From positions 62,001 through 126,000 of the forward strand of contig JAGYIQ010000006.1 of assembly GCA_018402565.1 (NCBI GenBank): 64,000 bases of DNA, given 5' to 3'. The notes under the pieces are model-generated. The model ran no database searches and was not told where the DNA came from. It saw nothing but the letters and a program-made list of their open reading frames with translations. The position numbers and the translations under genes are program-made. This stretch comes from Pirellulaceae bacterium. GTDB lineage: Bacteria; Planctomycetota; Planctomycetia; Pirellulales; Pirellulaceae. Shown here piece by piece: positions 34,309-42,778 of the stretch; the first letter of the stretch is position 1; the number at the start of each line of letters is the position of its first letter.

Positions 34309-35448
34309 ATGAAATCCTTGGGTTGTGTGTGCGGACTGGGGCTGGCGCTGGGGTGGGGCGTTATGGGCACGTTTTCGGCCGAACTCACTGTGGCGTTTTG
34401 CATTGAGACATCGCCATGCGGATCGACCTGGGCGAGTGGACCAGCGGAGATGGAGGATGGCGACTCGGAGGACCTGGACGCTTGGATTGAACAACTTGGC
34501 CATGGGAGCCTGACCAAGCGGCGTCAAGCAAAGGCGGCCTTGGTGCAAGCCGACGTCGCGGCGATCCCCCTGTTGGCTCGAGCAGCACTGTCGGATCAAC
34601 GTGACGTGATGGTGTATTCGTTGGAAGTGTTGGCGACGTTGAAGGCCACGAGCCCATCTGCCGAGACGCGGCAGGCAGCCAGTATCACGCTTGAGATGTT
34701 GTCGGAGAGTCCAATGGCGGCGACGGCAGCGCGAGCCAAGCAGATATTGGGTTTGCCCGCCGAAGACCCCATTGCGGATGCGGCAGATCCCGCAGGTCTA
34801 GCCGGCCCTGATCCAGGTGCAGCAAATGCCGGCATGGGCGCGAATCGTAGTGTCTCGGTCTCCAGTGCCGACGGGATGAAGGCCATTCGCATCGAGGAGG
34901 CCGGTCGTGTGACGCTGCTGCAGGAACTTCCACGGGGGAAGCTGCGGGTCACGATTCATGAGGGAGATAAAAAGAAGGAGTTTGTGGCCAGGAGTCTGAG
35001 TGACCTGAAAAAAAAGGACTCGGTGGCTCATGCCTTGTATGAAGAATACGCCAGCAACGCGAGTGGCGGTCAGGCCCCACCCGATCTGCCCGGTGGGCTC
35101 CGTGGCAATTTTTCTGGTGGTTCCTTTTCGGGTGGCTTTGCCGGAGGGTTTGCGGGCGGGCCGCAAGGGTTCAGGACCTTTGGCCAGAATTTCGCGGCAG
35201 ATGGACAGTTCCAGCCATTCGGGGCTGTGTTTGGCGATCAGGCGATGTTTCCCCCTCAGGGTGCTCCACCCGGTGGACCGAACCCACGGCCGGACCAGAA
35301 CCCAGGGGCAGACAATCCTCCCCACGCGGGACTGGAGGGCCGCGCGTTGGTCGTCGCTCAACTGGAAGAGCTCAAGCGTCGCTTGGCCGACCAGCCAGAA
35401 ATGGTGCGGCAGTTGGAGGCTCAGATTCAGTCGCTCAAGGGCGAGTGA
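34309..35448 (+). CDS. Hypothetical exported protein with HEAT-like helices and Gly/Phe-rich region
   Basis: 379 residues, not recognised. An N-terminal signal-like segment (CVCGLGLALGWGVMGTFSA) is followed by helical repeats resembling HEAT units (LDAWIEQLGHGSLTKRRQAK, IPLLARAALSDQRDVMVYSL). A central part follows with FRMV-like strands (RVTLLQELPRGKLRVTIHEG), then a Gly/Phe-rich stretch (FSGGSFSGGFAGGFAGG) and a final coiled helix (VVAQLEELKRRLADQPEMVR). ATG 34309 has GGAGGAG six bases upstream, so translation looks efficient. The Gly/Phe-rich part is typical of flexible or self-associating segments. Function unknown. Confidence 0.8.
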   Translation: MKSLGCVCGLGLALGWGVMGTFSAELTVAFCIETSPCGSTWASGPAEMEDGDSEDLDAWIEQLGHGSLTKRRQAKAALVQADVAAIPLLARAALSDQRDVMVYSLEVLATLKATSPSAETRQAASITLEMLSESPMAATAARAKQILGLPAEDPIADAADPAGLAGPDPGAANAGMGANRSVSVSSADGMKAIRIEEAGRVTLLQELPRGKLRVTIHEGDKKKEFVARSLSDLKKKDSVAHALYEEYASNASGGQAPPDLPGGLRGNFSGGSFSGGFAGGFAGGPQGFRTFGQNFAADGQFQPFGAVFGDQAMFPPQGAPPGGPNPRPDQNPGADNPPHAGLEGRALVVAQLEELKRRLADQPEMVRQLEAQIQSLKGE

Positions 35449-35504
35449 TCCCATAGGGCATCCGTTCGCGCTGCTCTGCCGCGCGGCATTAGCCGACCGA
35501 ACTA

Positions 35505-35540
35505 GGAATCAGCCGGAGTGCGTTAGTACCCTGTTTTCTT
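35505..35540 (+). repeat. AATCAGCCGGAGTGCGTTA repeat, single copy
   Basis: ggaatcagccggagtgcg + ttagtaccctgttttctt, followed by CGCGGACAATTCCTA, which also follows a 27.4-kb copy (TGCGGACGATTCCTA), so the conserved unit extends past the core. Confidence 0.8.
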
Positions 35541-35682
35541 CTTCGCGGACAATTCCTAACGGCGGCAGCGGTCATCTTGCTGAACTTGCTGACTGATAAC
35601 CCATTTCAATCAATGCGTTGTTAGGCGGTCAACGGCCACCATTTTGGAGCCAGATGCGCGCGTTGGTCATGAGGCTGGCGAT

Positions 35683-35916
35683 ATGGAAATGTTCGATCAG
35701 ATCGAGCGTTTGGCTCGGCCGGTCGATCTAGAGGAGGCTAAAGCGATGCTTGAGACCTGTCGACCTGAACAGCGGGCTCGAGCAACGGAGGTGTGGGAGG
35801 CGATCAATCGTCGCTTTGAGACATTAAGTGTGGAGCCCAGCGAATCGGCTCCAAACGTCGAAGCGACGACAGATGTCGAAGCGAAGACCAACAGCCGATC
35901 GGCGGCGGAACAGTAG
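35683..35916 (+). CDS. Small hypothetical protein
   Basis: 77 residues, not recognised. A helical N-terminus (MFDQIERLARPVDLEEAKAM, CRPEQRARATEVWEAINRRF) and a short disordered, Thr/Glu-rich tail. Start placed at ATG 35683, which has GAGG about eight bases upstream; the frame is open to a TTG at 35644. It could be a soluble accessory protein; nothing in the context gives a role. Confidence 0.5.
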   Translation: MEMFDQIERLARPVDLEEAKAMLETCRPEQRARATEVWEAINRRFETLSVEPSESAPNVEATTDVEAKTNSRSAAEQ

Positions 35917-35992
35917 GTCAATGGTGGTTTGTGAATCGATGCCCGACTGACACCCAATGAGTCCCCGCGTCAGCGCGACGCGGTTGGGCTGG

Positions 35993-36643
35993 TCAACGCA
36001 AGCTCGAACTAGGGACGCGAGCCTGCGCAAAGACGTTGGGTTCAAGCACAGGCAACCCAAGTAACTTGGCCCAGGTCTCGGCGGCCAGTTCCGTGTAACG
36101 GGTGGTTTCACCGGTGTAAAGTCGAATGCAGCGGGCTCGGTCAGGATGGACCAGGAGGACCATGTGAATCTCCTGGGTGTAGCCTTCATGGGGCCGCGTG
36201 CGAATGGTCTGACATTCGTGTCGAATGCCCCAAAATTCTTGTATTGGAATAATGGTGTCGGAGGCGATCCCCCCTGGGTTGATCACCGTCCAGCGGACTT
36301 GTGTTTGGCTCACTTCCACGATCTCTTCACACATCGCGTTCCAAAGCTTCTGACGTTGCCACGCCAGCCCGCCCAGTAAGGCGAATGTCAGAATCGTAAC
36401 ACAGCCGTAGAACCATGCGTGCGGCAGTTTCAGGAGCGAAACCACCGCCGCACTGCAGACGAGGCTAAAGATCCCGCCGAAACTGACAACTAAGAGCAAC
36501 TCCAACCACACGGACCATTCCCGCGGGCGACGAACCACCAGGGGCAAGGTGAAGTTGGGCACCGAGTTCTCTGGTAGGAGCCCGGCGACAAATGAGCCTA
36601 ACGAGGAGTTGGCGTCCAGAACAATGGGTTGGGAACTCGACAT
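35993..36643 (-). CDS. Hypothetical membrane protein with two transmembrane helices
   Basis: 216 residues, not recognised. Two hydrophobic helices follow the basic RRPREW: VWLELLLVVSFGGIFSLVCS and WFYGCVTILTFALLGGLAW. The C-terminal half is soluble, with short beta strands (QTQVRWTVINPGGIASDTI, HMVLLVHPDRARCIRLYTG), resembling a bacterial PH-like or DUF-type domain behind two helices. The ATG at 36643 is the only good start. Divergent from the MoxR operon. Confidence 0.75.
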   Translation of the reverse strand: MSSSQPIVLDANSSLGSFVAGLLPENSVPNFTLPLVVRRPREWSVWLELLLVVSFGGIFSLVCSAAVVSLLKLPHAWFYGCVTILTFALLGGLAWQRQKLWNAMCEEIVEVSQTQVRWTVINPGGIASDTIIPIQEFWGIRHECQTIRTRPHEGYTQEIHMVLLVHPDRARCIRLYTGETTRYTELAAETWAKLLGLPVLEPNVFAQARVPSSSLR

Positions 36644-37231
36644 GGAAGACTCGTTAGGCGATAAGGCAAGTGGTTTCGTAACCGTTCAAATTGAGTGGCT
36701 CTTTTTTGGAGCTTGTGCGGCAGCGCCAGTCGGATTTGCGTAACGGTTCACGGCCCGACGGGGTGTGAACCGTCACGCTTTGAGTAAGGAACACGTTTGT
36801 CAGCGATCAGTGCCCGTCGCCAAGCGGGGACGCATAGGACAGCGAGCGTGTATCTGCCCGCGTCGCTGGGGAAGCGGCTTCGGTCGACCGTCGGCGAGGC
36901 TCGGATCGACTTCTGCAGCCTCCCTGGGGAGTTCTTAGCATGCCGGAGTGGAGCTCGATCTCCGCTTATGCCGCGATCCCTGCCCGTCTGGTGGGGCAGA
37001 GGGCCGATCGTTGGGCCTGTAGCGATCATTTGGCGGGTGGCGGCCCTGCCCCGGCAAACACGGTTTGAGGACCGGGGCCTGGTGACCAGGGGAACGACCG
37101 GGGACGCTGAAACTCGCCTCGGTCCAGATCTTGATTGTTTCGGGCGATTGAATCGATTAGACTTGGAAGCATGATGCTGCCGATCCAGGTGGTAGTCCGT
37201 CGGTTTTTGGTCTGAACTTGTCGAGGTCGAT
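36644..37231. other. Divergent intergenic region upstream of the MoxR operon
   Basis: 588 bp. Open frames exist on both strands (36748-37278 minus, 36797-37174 plus) but lack recognisable content. A perfect 9-bp stem ACGGTTCAC/GTGAACCGT with a 13-base loop lies at 36743-36773 and resembles the end of the GTTCACGCCCCG repeat family. The promoter of the operon should lie here. Confidence 0.5.
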
Positions 37232-38278
37232 ATGTCGCTTGCGCCCGTCCAGTCACCTGTCAATGGCACCCCGTCCATGGATCCGGCCCAATGCCAGAGG
37301 GTCTATGAATTTGTGGATCGCATTCGGCAACGGATCGGCACCGTGGTGGTCGGCCAGGACGTGGTGGTCGAGCGGATCCTGATCGCTTTGTTTACTGGCG
37401 GTCACTTGTTGTTGCAGGGCGTGCCGGGCTTGGCGAAGACGCTGTTGGTTTCGGCGTTGTCCAAGACGATTGATCTAAAATTTGCGCGAATTCAGTTCAC
37501 GATCGACTTGTTGCCCTCGGACATCTTGGGCTCGGAGATCTTGGACCAACGGACGCATGAATTCCGCATCCACCAGGGACCGATTTTCACCAACTTGCTG
37601 TTGGCCGACGAGATCAATCGAGCGGCTCCGAAGGTGCAGGGCGCGTTGTTGGAGGCGATGCAGGAACGGAAGGTGACCATTGGCAATGCCACCTTCAAGC
37701 TACCCGCGCCGTTCCTGGTGATCGCCACGCAGAACCCCATCGAACAAAGTGGCACGTTTGAATTGCCGGAAGCCCAGTTGGATCGCTTTATGCTGTGCCA
37801 TCGACTGCATTATCCCACGCCCGAAGAGGAGACCGAGATCCTCATGCGGAATATCGCGTTGGGGATTCGCCGCGAGGATCAGGGCGCGGTGGCTCGGACC
37901 GAGTTCGATGTGTTGGAGAGTCAACCGGTTGGGAACTCGGAGGACTTGATCACCGCGATGCAAGTGGTCAATGAGATTCACGTCAGTCCCGTGTTCATCA
38001 ACCACGTGGTCGAATTAGTCAACCGCACGCGGATTCATCCGCACCTGGAGATCGGCGGTAGTCCCCGCGCGGGCATCTCGCTGGTCAAGGCGGCGCGAGC
38101 TCGAGCCTTGATTCAAGGGCGAGACTATGTGATCCCCGAGGACATGTACCTGCTGGCCGAGGACGTGTTGTTGCACCGGATTCGCTTGAACTACGAGGCG
38201 TTGGCCGATGGTGTGACCGGCAAGGACGTTCTGAATGCGATTCTGAATGACATGGGCATGACCGCGGGTACGATTTAG
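37232..38278 (+). CDS. MoxR-family AAA+ ATPase
   Basis: 348 residues. MoxR chaperone-like ATPase: Walker A GVPGLAKT near residue 63, Walker B LLLADEINRA, sensor 1 IATQNPIEQSGTFELPEAQL, and the ELPEAQLDRF arginine-finger region characteristic of the family. MoxR proteins work with VWA-domain partners to activate or insert metal- or membrane-bound complexes. First gene of a seven-gene cluster. GAGG precedes ATG 37232. The DUF58 gene starts 11 bp after the stop. Confidence 0.95.
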   Translation: MSLAPVQSPVNGTPSMDPAQCQRVYEFVDRIRQRIGTVVVGQDVVVERILIALFTGGHLLLQGVPGLAKTLLVSALSKTIDLKFARIQFTIDLLPSDILGSEILDQRTHEFRIHQGPIFTNLLLADEINRAAPKVQGALLEAMQERKVTIGNATFKLPAPFLVIATQNPIEQSGTFELPEAQLDRFMLCHRLHYPTPEEETEILMRNIALGIRREDQGAVARTEFDVLESQPVGNSEDLITAMQVVNEIHVSPVFINHVVELVNRTRIHPHLEIGGSPRAGISLVKAARARALIQGRDYVIPEDMYLLAEDVLLHRIRLNYEALADGVTGKDVLNAILNDMGMTAGTI

Positions 38279-38289
38279 GAGAGGCAGCC

Positions 38290-39150
38290 ATGCAGTATTC
38301 GCTGGATTCGGTCGACCATCTCAACTCGCGGCAGTTTGTGATTGCGATCAAGCGATTGGCCGATAGCTTGAGCTACGGGACCGACCGGTCGCCGTTCGTT
38401 GGTTCGGGCACGGAGTACGCTCAGTCGCGGCCCTACCAGCCGGGCGATCCAGTCAAGGCCATCGATTGGCGCGTGACGGCGCGGACCAAGAAGTACTACA
38501 TCAAGGAATACGAGTCCCCCAAACGCTTGCCGGTCTACTTGTTGTTGGACACATCGGCCTCGATGACGATCAGTTCCACCAAGTTGAGCAAATACGCTTT
38601 GGCGGTGCACATGGCCGGTGGATTGGCGTTGGCCTGTTTGGAACGCGTCAGTCCAGTGGCGATCTTGGGGGTGGGTGAGCGAGAGCTGAGGTATTCCCCT
38701 AGTCTGTCGCGGGACCGCATCATGGAATGGTTGCATCAGTTGCGGCACTACCAAGTCGATGAGCAGACACGGCTCAATCGCCGCCTGGCGGAACTTGGGG
38801 CGTTGCTCAAGGAGAAGTCGCTCCTGATCGTCTTGTCGGATTTGCATGAGCCGGCGGCCATCACGTCGCTTAAACAATTGGCGCAACAGCATGATTGTGT
38901 GGCCTTGCAGTTGGCCGATCCGGCGGAGGACTCGCTCTCTGGGGTTGGTTGGTTCCGTGGGCGAGAGGCCGAAACGGGTCGCGAGTTTGTGTCGCGTGGC
39001 AAAAGCCTCGGGATCGATCAGGCCACGTTGACAGCCGACCTGCGTCGCGGGCAAGTCGATCACCTGCGGATCGCCACCAACGAACCGTTTGTGGATCGAT
39101 TGCGGCATTTTTTTAAATCACGCGGTTTATTGGGGCGAGGTGTGCGATGA
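38290..39150 (+). CDS. DUF58 domain protein
   Basis: 286 residues of the DUF58 family, usually encoded right after MoxR. The signature YQPGDPVKAIDWRVTART is followed by a VWA-like fold whose strand VYLLLDTSASM carries a DxSxS metal-binding motif. It has no membrane helices, so it is cytoplasmic. GGAG lies eight bases before ATG 38290. Its TGA overlaps the next start by four bases (ATGA), which implies coupled translation. Confidence 0.94.
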   Translation: MQYSLDSVDHLNSRQFVIAIKRLADSLSYGTDRSPFVGSGTEYAQSRPYQPGDPVKAIDWRVTARTKKYYIKEYESPKRLPVYLLLDTSASMTISSTKLSKYALAVHMAGGLALACLERVSPVAILGVGERELRYSPSLSRDRIMEWLHQLRHYQVDEQTRLNRRLAELGALLKEKSLLIVLSDLHEPAAITSLKQLAQQHDCVALQLADPAEDSLSGVGWFRGREAETGREFVSRGKSLGIDQATLTADLRRGQVDHLRIATNEPFVDRLRHFFKSRGLLGRGVR

Positions 39151-40112
39151 AGCTGGCGACGAGTCAAGGACAGAGGAATCTCCCGCGACGACGGCTTGCT
39201 GCGTCGGTGTTGGGTCGTGTGCCAGTCGTGTTGGTGGTGCTCGCCTCAGCGATCGTCTGTTTGGTGATCAGCAGTGCCCTGCCCTGTTTGGCGTGGGCTC
39301 AAGCGGCAGACGACTCGGGGGGCCGAGCTCGTGCGACCGTGGGCTCGGTTGGGCGAGTGCAAGATTTGGTGTTGCCTGGTTCGCTCTTGCAGGCCAAGCC
39401 GATCGATGATCGCAATCTGCCGTTGGTGGTGCGAGTCGTGGAAACGTACCCCCATGGCGACTCGCATCGCTACGAGTTGACCTTCATGGCCTTGGAGCCA
39501 GGGCGTTATGACTTGAGGGAGTACTTGGAGCGAGTGGACGGTAGCGAGGTTGGGGATTTGCCGTCGGTCGAGGTCGAGGTCACTTCGGTGTTGGCGCCGG
39601 GCCATGTGCCGCCGCATCAGTTGGAGTCGTCCTGGCCGCAGGTGGGGAGTTACCGCTTCTGGGCTTTACTAGCGTTGGTCGCCTGGGTGATTTCGCTCAT
39701 TGCGATCATTTTTTGGCCGAAGAAGCGTCCAGCGGAAGCGGCGCAAGTAGCCGCGCCGCGAACGTTGGCCGAATTGCTGCGTCCGCGTTTGGAAGCGGCC
39801 GCGGGTGGACAGTTGGATCATCGGCAGTTGGCTGAGTTGGAACGATGGGTGGTTGAGTTTTGGCGGCGGCGGTTGGGGTTGTTGCATCTGGCGCCCAAAG
39901 AAGCCTTGTTGCAGTTGCGACGACATGGTGAGTCCGGACCGCTGCTGCAGCAATTGGAGCGTTGGCTGCACAGTCCGCAGCGAGACCCGTCCGTGTCGCT
40001 GGGCCAATTGTTGCAGCCCTACCAAGCAATGCCGCTCACCGAAGGAATGGAACCCCCGATGGCCAGCGGCGATGGGGATTTGTCGAGTGGCAAGTCGGGA
40101 GGGGCAGCATGA
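39147..40112 (+). CDS. Membrane-anchored hypothetical protein of the MoxR/DUF58 operon
   Basis: 321 residues. A signal/anchor segment (VVLVVLASAIVCLVISSALP) precedes a periplasmic beta-rich domain (VRVVETYPHGDSHRYELTFM, DLREYLERVDGSEVGDLPSV). One transmembrane helix follows (YRFWALLALVAWVISLIAII) and then a cytoplasmic helical part (ELERWVVEFWRRRLGLLHLA). This layout, at this place in the operon, corresponds to the DUF4381-like protein of Bat clusters, but I cannot confirm homology. It is joined to both neighbours by ATGA overlaps. Confidence 0.85.
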   Translation: MKLATSQGQRNLPRRRLAASVLGRVPVVLVVLASAIVCLVISSALPCLAWAQAADDSGGRARATVGSVGRVQDLVLPGSLLQAKPIDDRNLPLVVRVVETYPHGDSHRYELTFMALEPGRYDLREYLERVDGSEVGDLPSVEVEVTSVLAPGHVPPHQLESSWPQVGSYRFWALLALVAWVISLIAIIFWPKKRPAEAAQVAAPRTLAELLRPRLEAAAGGQLDHRQLAELERWVVEFWRRRLGLLHLAPKEALLQLRRHGESGPLLQQLERWLHSPQRDPSVSLGQLLQPYQAMPLTEGMEPPMASGDGDLSSGKSGGAA

Positions 40113-41026
40113 CGTTTGGTTACTGGCCGGTTTTGCTGGCCTTGTTCCTGCCGTTGGCGCTGGTCGTCTGGGTGTGGATTCACGCCGGCGGGCGTTTGGT
40201 CCTGCCCCAGGATTTCGGGCGGCAGGGCTCGGGAAAGTTCTGGCGGTTTGGCTTGAACACGCTGCAGATGCTGCCCTGCCTGCTGTTGGCCGTGGCTGTG
40301 GTGCTGTTGGCCAGTCCCCGTCAGTTGAGTGTGCCGCAAGAAAAACGTGTTTTGACCAATATCGAATTCTGCTTGGATCTGTCTGGCAGCATGATCGCCG
40401 GATTCGGCGAGGGGACACGTTACGACGCGGCGGTGGCCGCGATCGCTCAGTTCGTCGATTTTCGGCCGGGCGATGCTTACGGTTTGACCTTGTTCGGTAA
40501 TCAGGCGGTTGGATGGATACCGCTGACCCAGGACCCGTCGGTATTCAAGCGGGCTGCCCCGTTCATTCGTCCGGAGCAGATGATGCGAACGATTGGTGGC
40601 GGAACCATGATCGGCGGAGCCTTGCGGCAGTGCCGCAAGCACTTGGAGCAACGAGACGAGGGGGATCGGATGATCCTGCTGGTCTCGGACGGGGCCAGTG
40701 CCGATCTGAGCAATGGTCAAGACGAAGCCGTGGCCCGGGAACTGCGGGACGCGGGGATCGTGCTCTATGGGGTGTACATTGGCGAAGGGGAAATGCCGCC
40801 CGACGTGGCGTCAATCTGCACCATCACCGGCGGGACGTCTTTCTCCGCCGGCGATGAACTGGCGTTGCGGTCGGTATTTCAAAGGATCGATGAAATGCAG
40901 ACCGTCAAGTTGGAACGAGCGGTGGCGGATATTCAGGATTTTTACTGGCCGTTTTGCCTGACGGGCTTGGTGGCCTTGGTCGGCTATGTGCTGGCCTCCT
41001 TCGGCTGGAGGTACACACCATGGTAG
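40109..41026 (+). CDS. Membrane VWA-domain protein (BatA-like)
   Basis: 305 residues. Two N-terminal membrane helices (VLLALFLPLALVVWVWI; MLPCLLLAVAVVLLASP) precede a VWA domain with a complete metal-ion-dependent adhesion site: FCLDLSGSM near residue 88, a threonine in GGGTMIGGAL, and a late acidic strand LLVSDGASAD. A C-terminal helix (YWPFCLTGLVALVGYVLASF) returns to the membrane. This is the BatA/BatB layout. ATG 40109 overlaps the previous TGA (ATGA); GGAGGGG lies upstream. Confidence 0.92.
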   Translation: MTFGYWPVLLALFLPLALVVWVWIHAGGRLVLPQDFGRQGSGKFWRFGLNTLQMLPCLLLAVAVVLLASPRQLSVPQEKRVLTNIEFCLDLSGSMIAGFGEGTRYDAAVAAIAQFVDFRPGDAYGLTLFGNQAVGWIPLTQDPSVFKRAAPFIRPEQMMRTIGGGTMIGGALRQCRKHLEQRDEGDRMILLVSDGASADLSNGQDEAVARELRDAGIVLYGVYIGEGEMPPDVASICTITGGTSFSAGDELALRSVFQRIDEMQTVKLERAVADIQDFYWPFCLTGLVALVGYVLASFGWRYTPW

Positions 41027-42003
41027 TGTCGGCCGAATGGGTGGCTTTGGGGTTGATCGTCCTGATGGGTGCGGCCGAGTGGCTGCACAGTCGACGCTGC
41101 CAGCGTCTGCGTCACTTGGCGTTCGGGCCGACCGGGCGGCCACAGGCTTGGGTGGCGATCACGCCCCTGGCCCGCGTCCTGGCGGTCGGCGTTTTGGCTT
41201 GGGGGTTGGTCACCTTGTACCAATTGGACCCAAAAGTTCACAGCCAAGTCGAAACGGATCCGAAGAAACAAAAGAACCTGCTGTTGGTGGTCGACGTGTC
41301 GCCCAGCATGCACTTGGAGGACGCCGGTCCGGAGAAGAAGATGGAGCGGAGGGCCCGAGCGGCTCAGGTGGTCACGAGCATTTTCGGGCGAATTCCGGTG
41401 CGGGAGTACAAGGTCAGTTTGGTGGCGTTTTATTCTGGGGCCAAGCCGCTGCTGGACCAGTCGGCAGACTTCGAAATCGTGTCACACATGATGGAGAAAC
41501 TGCCGATTTACCAGGGGTTTAGCGTCGGTAAGACCGACCTGTTCGCCGGCTTGAGTGAGGCGGCCCGGATGGCCAAATCGTGGAACCCCAAGAGCACCAC
41601 GGTGGTGGTCCTGTCGGACGGGGTATCGGTCCCGCCCACGGGCATGCCGCGGATGCCGGCCTCGGTGCGCGAGGTCGTGGTGATCGGGGTCGGGGACCCC
41701 GTGGTCGGCCAGTTCATCGACGGACATCAGTCTCGGCAGGATTCGGCAAATCTGCGACAAATTGCCAACCGGTTGCAGGGAGTCTATCATGATGGCAACG
41801 TCAAGCACCTGCCCAGCAGTGCGTTGCAGGCCATGATCGGGTCCGGAAATGATCGGAACTGGTGGGAATGGACTCGGCGGGAGCTAGCATTGTTGTCGGT
41901 TGGAGTCGGCGGCAGTGTCCTGGGTTTGTTACCATGGTTATTGATGGTCGGTGGTTCGAATTGGCGGCCTGGGGTTAAAGTCGGGCTGGTTCACGCAACT
42001 TAA
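41020..42003 (+). CDS. Membrane VWA-domain protein (BatB-like)
   Basis: 327 residues, second VWA protein. Two N-terminal helices (VALGLIVLMGAAEWL; RVLAVGVLAWGLVTLY), a VWA domain with LLVVDVSPSM as the DxSxS site, and a late VVVLSDGVSVPPTG strand, then a C-terminal helix (LSVGVGGSVLGLLPWLLMV). ATG 41020 overlaps the preceding stop by seven bases; GGAGG is eight bases upstream. Paired VWA proteins are thought to form hetero-oligomers in Bat systems. Confidence 0.92.
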   Translation: MVVSAEWVALGLIVLMGAAEWLHSRRCQRLRHLAFGPTGRPQAWVAITPLARVLAVGVLAWGLVTLYQLDPKVHSQVETDPKKQKNLLLVVDVSPSMHLEDAGPEKKMERRARAAQVVTSIFGRIPVREYKVSLVAFYSGAKPLLDQSADFEIVSHMMEKLPIYQGFSVGKTDLFAGLSEAARMAKSWNPKSTTVVVLSDGVSVPPTGMPRMPASVREVVVIGVGDPVVGQFIDGHQSRQDSANLRQIANRLQGVYHDGNVKHLPSSALQAMIGSGNDRNWWEWTRRELALLSVGVGGSVLGLLPWLLMVGGSNWRPGVKVGLVHAT

Positions 42004-42018
42004 CGAAGGAGAATCGTC

Positions 42019-42723
42019 ATGCGTGCTTTTTTGGTGTCAGCGTGGTTGTTTTTGGGTTTGGCGGGAATTATTTTCCATTTGGGACCGGGCCAGGACCTGC
42101 AGAAGCAGGACGTGCTCAACGGTAACCTGCGTCAGGCTCGGTTGAATGTCGAAGCCGAAAATTGGGCGGACGCGATCGACTACTTCGATGATGCCATCGC
42201 TGGCTTGTCGGAGAATGAGGTCGACCTGCACCGCCAACTGCGGTTGGAGAAGGCCAAGGCCCAGATGATGGACTCGCAGTTGCCCGAGGCCCGTTTGGCG
42301 TTGGAGGCCCTGATGGACGAAGTCATGGAAAGTGGCGATTCGACCTCGGGTCTGGCCCAAGAGACTCGCTTGGCTTTGGCCTCGTCGCAGTATTATGTGA
42401 CTTGGTTGATGCGGTTGGAGGGTGTGGGGCGTGAGGAGTGGGAACCGGAAATCGAAGCCGCTCGGCAGAACTATCGCATCTTGAGCGAAATGGCCGAGCA
42501 AGGCAGTGACGCCAATGTCGCAGAAAAACGCCGCGAGGATCTGGAGGCGGCCGTCCGTCTGGCGCGGATGGATCTGAGTGAACTGCAGGCCCTGCCACTG
42601 CCCTGCCAATGCAAAGGCTGCAAGAGTGGCAAGTGCCGCGGCAAAAAGCCTGGCAAGAAGCCGGAGGGTCCGCCGAAGACGGGAGCCAGCTTCCAAAAGC
42701 CTAACGAGGCCGATGGTTCTTAG
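42019..42723 (+). CDS. TPR-like exported protein with Cys-rich basic tail (BatC-like position)
   Basis: 234 residues. A signal segment (AFLVSAWLFLGLAGIIFHLG) precedes TPR-like helices (ARLNVEAENWADAIDYFDDA, LEKAKAQMMDSQLPEARLAL). The C-terminal end is unusual: CQCKGCKSGKCRGKKPGKKP, with four cysteines spaced CxCxxCxxxC followed by a run of lysines. TPR proteins occupy the BatC/BatE positions of related operons. GAAGGAG lies upstream of ATG 42019. The cysteines could bind a metal or form disulfides; this is not established. Confidence 0.85.
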   Translation: MRAFLVSAWLFLGLAGIIFHLGPGQDLQKQDVLNGNLRQARLNVEAENWADAIDYFDDAIAGLSENEVDLHRQLRLEKAKAQMMDSQLPEARLALEALMDEVMESGDSTSGLAQETRLALASSQYYVTWLMRLEGVGREEWEPEIEAARQNYRILSEMAEQGSDANVAEKRREDLEAAVRLARMDLSELQALPLPCQCKGCKSGKCRGKKPGKKPEGPPKTGASFQKPNEADGS

Positions 42724-42778
42724 TGCAGGTTGTTTCTGGTGATTGGGGCAGTTTCTTTTACTTCAGTTGATTGACGGG

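Noticed and set aside
36748..37278. Minus-strand frame of 176 codons and plus-strand frame 36797-37174
   Set aside because: Both overlap the promoter region of the MoxR operon, are Arg/Pro-rich, and show no recognisable fold or good start.
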